Below, piece after piece: positions 16,995 to 23,209 of a stretch of DNA of 45,396 nucleotides. Position 1 is the first letter of the stretch. The number at the start of each line of letters is the position of its first letter. Both the position numbers and the translations under genes were made by a program. The stretch is from Martelella mediterranea (GTDB lineage: Bacteria > Pseudomonadota > Alphaproteobacteria > Rhizobiales > Rhizobiaceae): NCBI RefSeq assembly GCF_004342225.1, contig NZ_SMAR01000031.1, positions 1 to 45,396 of the forward strand, written 5' to 3'. Below the pieces are notes generated by a model, which was given only the letters and a program-made list of their open reading frames with translations, made no database searches and was not told the origin of the DNA.

Positions 16995-18068
16995 TCATCG
17001 GGCCGAAAGCGGCGCCGTGAAAGTCTTTCCTTCAACATCGGTCAGCGTGAGCACCATATCGCCGCTGATATCGGCTCCGGCCGGGACAGCGAAATTCAGT
17101 GAAGCCTGACTGCCAAGCTGGCAGCGAACGCTATAAGCCAGCGCCTTGCAGGTCGAATAAGGCGCAAAGCGGTTATCGGCGATCTTGAGGACGTCCTTGT
17201 CCAGAAGCGCATCGACGCCATAATCGAAAACCGGCTGATCGGCATTGTTCTGGTCGGCCAGCGTGGCACGAACGATGTAAGCGCCCTGCGTATCGGGTCC
17301 GCGATCCATATAGACATGGACCGAAGCCATATCGTTGGTCAGCACGCCATCGCTCATCGTGACGCGCGGATGCAGGTTGTCGAAGCGCTTTCCGAGCGGG
17401 CTGTAGATCGCATCAAAGAAGAAGCCATAGAAGAACACCGTGAAGACGAAAGACAGAACGCCCAAAAGCGCGGTAATCGTCACAAAGCGGCTGGGCGTTA
17501 TGGGAAGCGGACCGCTTGTAAACCAGGCAAGCCAGGGCTTCCTTTCAATACGGCCGGATTTTACCAACAGGTTGTCGATCGAGTAAGGCCCGCTGCCTGT
17601 CACCAGCGTCACCGATGTCATGGCAAAACTGCATGCCGCCATCGTCCATTCATCGAGGCAGGTCGTGCCCATCCAGCCAAATATGACCATCAGCACCACG
17701 GACAGCCCCATGCCGATCAGCGCTACGAAACGCGTTGCAAGGCCCAGCATCAGCCCGACGCCGACGACAAGCTCGACAAGGCTGAAGCCGATAACGGAAA
17801 CATGCATCAGCAGTCCGTGATCGAGCATCCAGTGGACGACGTTTTCAAAGCCGAACGGCACGCCGGGTGCTGCATGAACCAGTTTATTGGCCAGATAGCC
17901 GGGCGATTCCGGGTCGATTTTCTGCGTTGCATAGATAAAGCGGCGCGAAAAACCACCCCAGTAAACCCATCCGATGACGAGCCTGTTGGCGAGAATGGCG
18001 GCTCCGATCAGCTGCCAGACTGACGGGCCGATCGCATTCCCGTCGCTTGGTGTTTTGACTGTCTGCAC
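16995..18068 (-). CDS. Fused DoxD-DoxA thiosulfate:quinone oxidoreductase-like protein
   Basis: A 357-aa membrane protein. The N-terminal half has about four hydrophobic segments with the TQO small-subunit DoxD pattern (VVHWMLDHGLLMHVSVIGF, GWMGTTCLDEWTMAACSFA). After a fifth segment, the C-terminal ~130 residues resemble DoxA (RVTMSDGVLTNDMASVHVYMD, then CKALAYSVRCQLG). In Acidianus, DoxD and DoxA form an enzyme oxidising thiosulfate to tetrathionate with quinone reduction. The frame is open to 18197, but the GTG at 18068 has a perfect AAAGGAG seven bases upstream and is the preferred start. The gene stands alone, convergent with the sensor kinase. Activity is inferred from family only. Confidence 0.78.
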   Translation of the reverse strand: MQTVKTPSDGNAIGPSVWQLIGAAILANRLVIGWVYWGGFSRRFIYATQKIDPESPGYLANKLVHAAPGVPFGFENVVHWMLDHGLLMHVSVIGFSLVELVVGVGLMLGLATRFVALIGMGLSVVLMVIFGWMGTTCLDEWTMAACSFAMTSVTLVTGSGPYSIDNLLVKSGRIERKPWLAWFTSGPLPITPSRFVTITALLGVLSFVFTVFFYGFFFDAIYSPLGKRFDNLHPRVTMSDGVLTNDMASVHVYMDRGPDTQGAYIVRATLADQNNADQPVFDYGVDALLDKDVLKIADNRFAPYSTCKALAYSVRCQLGSQASLNFAVPAGADISGDMVLTLTDVEGKTFTAPLSAR

Positions 18069-18244
18069 GGCGGTGCTCCTTTCAGCATTGGAACGATTTG
18101 ACCGCTTTTGCGATGTCTTGCGGCCGTGTTGCTCTCCGATGCCTCCTTTGACCATAGCCAAGAGCAGGAGCAATTGATCTGCATCACAAAAAATCAATTT
18201 AACTAATTGTTTTTGTTATTTTATATTTAAGCAATGAACGAAAA

Positions 18245-18267
18245 TTGCGCGCGCGAAGGCCGCGCAA
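18245..18267 (-). terminator. Possible terminator after the degenerate L,D-transpeptidase gene
   Basis: TTGCGCG at 18245-18251 pairs with CGCGCAA at 18261-18267. On the minus strand the stem is followed by a short T-rich run (AATTTTCG). It lies about 75 bp after the stop of the leftward gene ending at 18340 and before the DoxDA promoter. It is reasonable but not strong. Confidence 0.45.
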
Positions 18268-18339
18268 AATTTATCAAATGATAATTTCACGCAGCTTACA
18301 AACGAGCTCTGATTTTCATACGCAAAGGCCCTTCGGGAG

Positions 18340-18891
18340 TCACTTCGATGACGACAGGAACACCACCTTTCCGCCGGACGGCATCCGCTGATGCAGGTCC
18401 TCGGCGTCTTCCGGATTTTTCATTCTGATCATTGAGCCAAGCGCCGGCGGCAGGTCGCCACCCGCCCAGTTTTCAGCGCGCGCAGGCCCGTTTGTCGCGC
18501 CTTTGAAATCGAGCGGCTCAATGCGATAACGCATCGCACGGCCCTCGCCTGTCACCAGATAGAGCGAACCGGCAGCCACATCGACAACGACCGTGCCGAC
18601 GTCTTCCGTGGTTTCAAACGCTACGGACCGGCGGCGATCATTTGTTTTGATGGAAGCAGGGGTAATCACCGGAACCTGAAAACCGATTTCAGTCGCCTGC
18701 GTGGAATTTCCGCTGGAATGTGCATTTCCTTCATCTGACATTGAGCAGGCCGAAAGAAATGTCGCTGCCAGACCGGGCAGGAGACCGCGACGCAGCCCCC
18801 GAAAGGCCGGTCGGCTGCGCCAGCTTTCCAGACGACGGCGCGACGAGCCTGCTGAAATGATATGTCCGGACCTGATCACAATCCCGATCAT
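18340..18891 (-). CDS. Degenerate YkuD-like lipoprotein without the catalytic block
   Basis: A 183-aa protein with a long basic N-terminus and lipobox LSAC (Cys49). Residues 98-122 (VGTVVVDVAAGSLYLV, GEGRAMRYRI) and 154-178 (MIRMKNPEDAEDLHQRM, GGKVVFL) align with the L,D-transpeptidase at 11646-12338. About 40 residues between WAGG and IRMKN, including the catalytic His and Cys, are absent, and the Cys position before IRM is Met154. It cannot be a transpeptidase. It could be a binding-only relative or a decaying paralogue with an in-frame deletion. The CTTAAG direct repeat lies 45 bp upstream of the ATG, so it probably answers to the same two-component system as the dsbD operon. Confidence 0.65.
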   Translation of the reverse strand: MIGIVIRSGHIISAGSSRRRLESWRSRPAFRGLRRGLLPGLAATFLSACSMSDEGNAHSSGNSTQATEIGFQVPVITPASIKTNDRRRSVAFETTEDVGTVVVDVAAGSLYLVTGEGRAMRYRIEPLDFKGATNGPARAENWAGGDLPPALGSMIRMKNPEDAEDLHQRMPSGGKVVFLSSSK

Positions 18892-18936
18892 GAGAGCACC
18901 TGCTTCAATGCGTTTGGCCGGTGCTCGCCCCGGAAC

Positions 18937-18953
18937 CTTAAGGCAGACTTAAG
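18937..18953. promoter_or_regulatory. Second PmrA-box-like direct repeat
   Basis: CTTAAG (18937-18942), GCAGA, CTTAAG (18948-18953). The half-sites and spacing are identical to the repeat at 14881-14897, and the nearby bases are also similar (ACCTTAAG, CTTAAGC). It lies 45 bp upstream of the degenerate YkuD-like lipoprotein gene, at a distance suited to activation by an OmpR-type regulator. Confidence 0.65.
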
Positions 18954-19140
18954 CCTCGCTGATCGAATTGATCATCGTCAGGACGGCTGCTGATATCTGG
19001 CATTTTTGCTCCGGTATCAGCAGCGGCGGCGCTAATGGTGCACAGCCGCCAACGATTGGCCGGATGATCCCTGTCGCCGGAAAGCCGGATAATCAGGCCG
19101 TCCTCGACGTCGAGCACGACGCCGCAATAGGACAAGCATC
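18954..19140 (-). pseudogene. Remnant of a molybdopterin oxidoreductase (Fe-S N-terminal domain)
   Basis: On the minus strand, codons from 19138 to about 18960 read CLSYCGVVLDVEDGLIIRL, then GDRDHPANRWRLCTI and ADTGAKM. This matches the N-terminal 4Fe-4S segment of the formate dehydrogenase / assimilatory nitrate reductase family (CPYCGVGCG, VEDG, GDPDHPAN.GRLCTKG). The GC of YCGVGC is lost. The rest of the gene is absent: the 5' side abuts the IS630-type element and the 3' side dissolves before the CTTAAG repeat. It is a short scar, not a gene. Confidence 0.5.
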
Positions 19141-19152
19141 GGATATTTAATT

Positions 19153-20040
19153 TTACGCATACCCAGCCTCTTTGAGGAAGTTCCAGCATTCTTCCGGGCT
19201 GCAGAGATCGCATATGTTGCCGATTGCCCTCCGCAGGTCTTCGAGGGTTCTGGCGGCTGCGGTTCTCAAATGGGCCTTGAGTTTTGCAAAGACCATTTCT
19301 ATCGGGTTGAGATCGGGGCTGTAGGGTGGCAGGAAGAGAAACCACACTCCTTTCTGTCGAAGGCACTCGGCCGCCTTTGCGCTCTTGTGAACAGCCAGAT
19401 TGTCGAGAATAACAATGTCACCTCTGGACAGGATCGGCGCGAGCTGGGTCTCGATATAGGTATCGAAGGCGGCGCAGTTCATGGCCTTGTCGATGATCCA
19501 GGGCGCGCTCAAGCCGTCGCAGCGCAGTGCGGCGATGAAGGTGTGCGTCCCCCAATGGCCAAAGGGAGCATGCGCCCTGAGGTGGTCGCCCTTTCTGCTT
19601 CGTCCACGCAGGCGCGTCATTTTGGTGGTGACGGCGTTCGAGAGCCACGGGTCTCTCTCACCATCGATGAAAACAAGACGACCGGGTTGCTCGCGCATCT
19701 TCGGCTGACGCGACTGCCGCCATGTTCGCCGTGCTTCGGCGATGTCAGCGCGTTCGCATTCCGATGCCAGCAGAGTTTTTTTATAGGAGAAGCCGCATCG
19801 ACACAGAAACCGGGAGAATTCGGCCGGGGCGGCTTTCATCTGATGGGTTTCAAACAGATGCTTCGCCAATTCCGGCATGGTGATATCGGGCTGCGCCTCG
19901 ACCACGTCGATCAGGAACTGTTCGAAGGCAGCAAGTCGACCGCCGCGCGGTCGCCCGCGACGACCGGTCAGCCATTGCAGCGCGTCCACCCTTTCTGAAG
20001 CGCTCGACCCAACGAGACACGATCTTGTGGGAAACGGCAT
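19153..20040 (-). CDS. IS630-family transposase, DDE domain
   Basis: A 295-aa frame; true protein sequence begins at about [15 protein letters not shown]. The DDE residues are in [15 protein letters not shown] and [11 protein letters not shown]. Close to the first Asp the usual FIDET...VTTKM is replaced by [18 protein letters not shown], about seven extra residues beside the catalytic site, which may impair activity. The N-terminal DNA-binding part is in another frame (19850-20143), so expression of a full protein would need a frameshift or the element is broken. Confidence 0.7.
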   Translation of the reverse strand: MPFPTRSCLVGSSASERVDALQWLTGRRGRPRGGRLAAFEQFLIDVVEAQPDITMPELAKHLFETHQMKAAPAEFSRFLCRCGFSYKKTLLASECERADIAEARRTWRQSRQPKMREQPGRLVFIDGERDPWLSNAVTTKMTRLRGRSRKGDHLRAHAPFGHWGTHTFIAALRCDGLSAPWIIDKAMNCAAFDTYIETQLAPILSRGDIVILDNLAVHKSAKAAECLRQKGVWFLFLPPYSPDLNPIEMVFAKLKAHLRTAAARTLEDLRRAIGNICDLCSPEECWNFLKEAGYA

Positions 20041-20143
20041 AGACTAAAATCGCCTGCGCTTTCGTGAGCGCGCCAGACAAAACGGCAACAGCCATCTCCT
20101 CTCGACGCATCGGGGTCAGACGGGCATTCTTGTGAATGTTCAT
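19850..20143 (-). CDS. N-terminal HTH frame of the IS630-type element
   Basis: The ATG at 20143 has GGAGG eight bases upstream. The first ~65 residues ([20 protein letters not shown], then [17 protein letters not shown] and MADRSSR) are the helix-turn-helix start known best from IS481-type transposases. The frame then loses similarity where the IS630 DDE frame takes over, one base shifted. A 9-bp inverted repeat (CATTCGGAG at 20141-20149, CTCCGAATG at 20196-20204) covers the start codon. It may be a natural two-frame element or a chimera. Confidence 0.5.
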   Translation of the reverse strand: MNIHKNARLTPMRREEMAVAVLSGALTKAQAILVYAVSHKIVSRWVERFRKGGRAAMADRSSRATARRSTCCLRTVPDRRGRGAARYHHAGIGEASV

Positions 20144-20290
20144 TCGGAGCCTCCGGTGAGTGCTGAAGCGTGGTAACGCCAGTCTCGTCGGTCTGCTCCG
20201 AATGGACAACCTACTGAAAGCTCACATCTAGGCTCAGGACCTATTAATTTGGCTTGAGATGTGATTCACGGTTTCCGGAAGGAGACCGTG

Positions 20291-21045
20291 ATGAGTGATT
20301 TGTTTCTGCTGAGTGAGGGCCAGATGGCTCGGATAGCGCCGCATTTTCCCTTGGCGCATGGTGTTCCACGTGTTGATGATCGCCGTGTCGTCAGCGGTAT
20401 TGTTTACGTCATCAAACATGGCCTGCAGTGGAAGGATGCGCCCAAGGATTACGGGCCGCATAAAACACTTTATAACCGTTTCATTCGTTGGAGCCGACTT
20501 GGCGTGTTCGACCGCATCTTCGCGGCGCTGGCCGGTCAAGGTCCCAGGCCCGAACGCATCATGATCGACGCCACGCACCTGAAAGCGCATCGCACAGCGG
20601 CGAGCCTGCTAAAAAAGGGGATGTTCCCCGTCGTATCGGGCGAACCAAAGGCGGGTTGAACTCCAAACTGCACACCGTCTGTGATGGCGAGGGGCGCCCG
20701 ATCATCATGCTGCTTTCCGAAGGCCAGATGAGCGATCATAAGGGCGCTCGGCTCGTGCTTGATGTCTTGCCGCCAGCCAAGACGCTGATTCCTGATCGCG
20801 GATATGACAGCAAGATCTTCCGGGAAGCATTGCAGGCAAAGGGGATAGAGCCCTGTATTCCCTCGAGCCGAAGCAGAAAAGTGCCATATCCATATGACAA
20901 GGCACTCTACAAGAAACGCCACAAGGTCGAGAACCTGTTCGCCAAACTCAAGGACTGGCGGCGCATCGCAACGCGTTACGACCGCTGCGCGCATACCTTC
21001 TTCTCAAGCATATGCATCGCAGCTGCCGTCAGCTTCTGGCTCTGA
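20291..21045 (+). CDS. IS5/IS427 transposase, two frames joined by -1 frameshift
   Basis: The ATG at 20291 follows AAGGAGACCGTG. The first frame (to 20659) carries the N-terminal domain and the first catalytic Asp (MIDATHLKAHRT). At 20611-20617 the heptamer A AAA AAG lies with AAA and AAG as zero-frame codons, the classical -1 slippery site. The second frame continues KKGDVPRR and supplies LIPDRGYDSK (Asp) and KKRHKVENLFAKLKDWRR (Glu). The fused product is about 251 aa. The coding part is intact; only the right end of the element was split by the later insertion ten bases after the stop. Confidence 0.85.
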
Positions 21046-21160
21046 TTTAACGAGATGCTGTAAAGGGGCCTGCGCCGTGCACGACCAGCCCAAGCATCTT
21101 GCAATTGCTCATGGCAAGCTGTCGCTGTTCCCGTATCAGTCTCAATCGGAGGAATACGGG

Positions 21161-22192
21161 ATGAAGCTGTTTATCGGACTGGATGTATCACTGGCGAAGA
21201 CCGCCGTCTGTGTGATCAATGAGTATGGCAAGATCGCAAAGGAGGCGCAGGTTCCCAGTGATCCCCAGGCGATCGTGGACTTTGCAAACACCCTGGAGGG
21301 AGCGGTCGCCATCATCGGACTGGAAGCCGGACGGCTGTCCCAATGGCTGCATCGCGGCCTGGTCGGTGCTAGGCTGCATGTTGTCCTGATGGAAACCCGG
21401 CAAGTGAAGGGTGCTCTGAAGGCAATGCCGATCAAAACGGATCGGCGCGACGCAGAAGGAATTGCCCGACTGCTTCACATGGGCTGGTTCAGGCCTGTAC
21501 ATTGCAAATCCGTGTCGGCACAGGAGGTTCGCGCGCTTTTGGCTGCCCGCAAGGCGATCCAGCAGGGCATGATCGCGCTGGAGCTATCTCTACGCGGACT
21601 GCTGAGAAACTTTGGCCTGAAGGTTGGCGCCATCTCACGCGGCCAGTTCGACGCCCGGATTAGGAAATTGGTGGATGGCAATGCCATGCTGCAAGCAGCG
21701 GCCGGGCCGATGTTACGTGCACGTGCAAGCCTGCGCCAGGAACTAGCCGGGCTCGAACGTCAGGTCCGTCTGCTTGCGAAGGATGACGCGGTGTGCCGGC
21801 TGTTGATGACGATGCCGGGGATTGGGGCGGTCGTCGCCTTGACTTTCCGATCCGCTGTCGATGATCCCGCGCGGTTCTCGTCATCCAAGAAAGTTGATCC
21901 ATGGGTTGGCCTTACACCATCGCGCAACCAGTCCGGTGAGCGCGACGTGATCGGCGGCATTACGCGTGCTGGCGACGCCAATCTGCGAAGAGCCTTGTGC
22001 CAAGCGGCTACCGTCATGATCCATCGGGGCCGCTCGACATGGCTGAGAAGCTGGGCTGCACAGGTTGCCAAACGCCGAGGTGCAAAGCGCGCGATGGTGG
22101 CTTTGGCAAGGCGCATAGGCACAATCCTGCACCGGATGTGGAGGGATGGTACGGAATTCTCCACAGTCCCGTTGATCGCCAAATCGGCCTGA
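21161..22192 (+). CDS. IS110/IS1111-family DEDD transposase
   Basis: A 343-aa recombinase. The ATG at 21161 follows GGAGG. The N-terminal RuvC-like domain has Asp8 (FIGLDVS), Glu55 (GLEAG) and Asp94/Asp97 (KTDRRDAEGIA). The C-terminal Tnp domain shows MTMPGIGAVVALTF and the serine motif GLTPSRNQSGE with GDANLRRALCQA. These enzymes use a guide RNA from the element's non-coding end to choose donor and target. All motifs are intact. The last nine codons lie inside the 372-bp repeat, so a non-expressed copy of the gene tail recurs at about 22537-22564. Confidence 0.92.
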   Translation: MKLFIGLDVSLAKTAVCVINEYGKIAKEAQVPSDPQAIVDFANTLEGAVAIIGLEAGRLSQWLHRGLVGARLHVVLMETRQVKGALKAMPIKTDRRDAEGIARLLHMGWFRPVHCKSVSAQEVRALLAARKAIQQGMIALELSLRGLLRNFGLKVGAISRGQFDARIRKLVDGNAMLQAAAGPMLRARASLRQELAGLERQVRLLAKDDAVCRLLMTMPGIGAVVALTFRSAVDDPARFSSSKKVDPWVGLTPSRNQSGERDVIGGITRAGDANLRRALCQAATVMIHRGRSTWLRSWAAQVAKRRGAKRAMVALARRIGTILHRMWRDGTEFSTVPLIAKSA

Positions 22193-22536
22193 GCGTTTAT
22201 AGCAGAACCATGTCGTTGAAGTCTGTCTGACCGCAGACCTTCGAGGCCCCAACAGGGACGCGGTTCCGATGATGCCGTGGTCAGGACTGTCGCCGGCCTC
22301 GGTCGAGCACGCCAACGAGATGGGCACATCGGAATTGCCGCACTGGACCAGCATCATGTTGGCAGCCATCGCGCTGACCACGGACCGAAGCATGAACCCG
22401 GGGCGACCTCAAACGAAGGGCAAAGCAAGCCAGGCATCGGCGAAAGGGAATCTGTCGGATTATTTACCGCATTGGCAGCCTGACGGCGCTGCTGCGGTCC
22501 TTACTTTTTGCTTAACTGAAACGGCCCCGTTACCGA
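22193..22536 (+). ncRNA. Predicted guide (bridge/seek) RNA region, copy 1
   Basis: IS1111-type elements encode their guide RNA in the non-coding end downstream of the transposase; this 344-bp region is that end and has no real ORF. TCAGGACTGTCG (22281-22292) contains the complement of the IS5 target AGTCCTGA across the AG core. CAGCATC (22349-22355) is the complement of the element's left end GATGCTG. Near the start, GAAGTCTG and CAGACCTTC can pair. RNA ends and fold are not determined; the call is from position plus guide matches. Confidence 0.5.
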
Positions 22537-22564
22537 AGTCCCGTTGATCGCCAAATCGGCCTGA

Positions 22565-22908
22565 GCGTTTATAGCAGAACCATGTCGTTGAAGTCTGTCT
22601 GACCGCAGACCTTCGAGGCCCCAACAGGGACGCGGTTCCGATGATGCCGTGGTCAGGACTGTCGCCGGCCTCGGTCGAGCACGCCAACGAGATGGGCACA
22701 TCGGAATTGCCGCACTGGACCAGCATCATGTTGGCAGCCATCGCGCTGACCACGGACCGAAGCATGAACCCGGGGCGACCTCAAACGAAGGGCAAAGCAA
22801 GCCAGGCATCGGCGAAAGGGAATCTGTCGGATTATTTACCGCATTGGCAGCCTGACGGCGCTGCTGCGGTCCTTACTTTTTGCTTGGCTGAAACGGCCCC
22901 GTTACCGA
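22565..22908 (+). ncRNA. Predicted guide RNA region, copy 2
   Basis: This is the second copy of the right-end non-coding region, carrying the same target-like stretch at 22653-22664 and the same left-end complement at 22721-22727. It directly precedes the true right boundary of the element. Whether one or both copies are transcribed is unknown. Confidence 0.45.
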
Positions 22909-22921
22909 AGTCCTGAGCCTA

Positions 22922-23209
22922 GTTGTTTGATCCCAGATTTTGATGGCGCAATTTTCTCATATGAATGGAGGGAAGCACTATGGGCCAGATTCTACACGGC
23001 AGCGCCACGACGACTGAGGCAGTCCGTCCTGGTATTCGTGGGTCAACCCTAACACCCGAAGCATAAGCACAAAGCTGACAAGCAGGTGTCGTCGTCGCCG
23101 ACAAGATCTATGGCTGTTGGAGCCCCTATGATGGGGAGCGTTGAGGGCAACCATATTTTCCGTGCTTCGTGCGGAAGGATCGTCCTTGGGCAAGCGACAA
23201 GCGGTACGA
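22922..23209 (+). pseudogene. IS481-like transposase remnant
   Basis: At 22980 an ATG after GGAGGG starts MGQILHGSATTTEAVR, the well-known N-terminus of a group of IS481-family transposases. The frame then fails within about 12 codons, and pieces in other frames to about 23120 (VNPNT, KHKADKQVSSS) only loosely recall the following HTH. No DDE domain remains. The rest of this stretch up to the DUF2264 stop holds nothing I can identify. The IS5-type element appears to have inserted in the leader of this remnant. Confidence 0.6.

Larger units (their letters stand above)
19150..20210 (-). mobile_element. IS630-family insertion sequence (ends approximate)
   Basis: The region holds a DDE transposase frame (19153-20040) and an upstream helix-turn-helix frame (19850-20143). 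Terminal repeats could not be assigned, so boundaries are estimates from the coding frames. The left side interrupts the molybdopterin oxidoreductase remnant. The right side is followed by the IS5-type element at 20231. Confidence 0.55.
21055..22908 (+). mobile_element. IS1111-type (IS110 family) element with duplicated right end
   Basis: Inserted in the right end of the IS5-type element, between copies of the dinucleotide AG (21053-21054 and 22909-22910). Subterminal inverted repeats GTAAAGGGGCC (21060-21070) and GGCCCCGTTAC (22895-22905) match at 10 of 11 positions and lie 5 and 3 bases inside the ends, a hallmark of the IS1111 subgroup. With one copy of the right end it would be 1482 bp (21055-22536); the 372-bp duplication makes it 1854 bp. 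Confidence 0.82.
22165..22908 (+). repeat. 372-bp tandem duplication of the IS1111 right end
   Basis: Copy 1 is 22165-22536 and copy 2 is 22537-22908. They look identical apart from AA at 22513-22514 against GG at the matching place in copy 2 (CTTAACTG versus CTTGGCTG). Each copy starts with AGTCCCGTTG from the transposase gene tail and ends with GGCCCCGTTACCGA. The sequence after copy 2 again starts AGTCC. The duplication therefore spans the whole right non-coding end including its subterminal repeat. Confidence 0.95.
20231..22919 (+). mobile_element. IS5/IS427-type element interrupted by an IS1111-type element
   Basis: The outer ends are GGCTCAGGAC (from 20231) and GTCCTGAGCC (to 22919), perfect 10-bp inverted repeats. 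Both are flanked by TA (20229-20230 and 22920-22921), so the original target was CTAG, as usual for this group. Removing the inner insertion (21055-22908 plus one AG) leaves about 833 bp, a normal IS427-group length. Confidence 0.85.

Noticed and set aside
20141-20204. 9-bp inverted repeat CATTCGGAG / CTCCGAATG as an IS630 terminal repeat
   Set aside because: One arm covers the HTH frame's start codon and both lie on the same side of the element, so it cannot be the pair of ends. It may be a regulatory hairpin.
22269-22916. Repeated 91-92 codon open frames in the IS1111 right end
   Set aside because: They occur in both repeat copies only because the DNA is duplicated. They match no protein pattern and the region is better explained as non-coding guide-RNA DNA.
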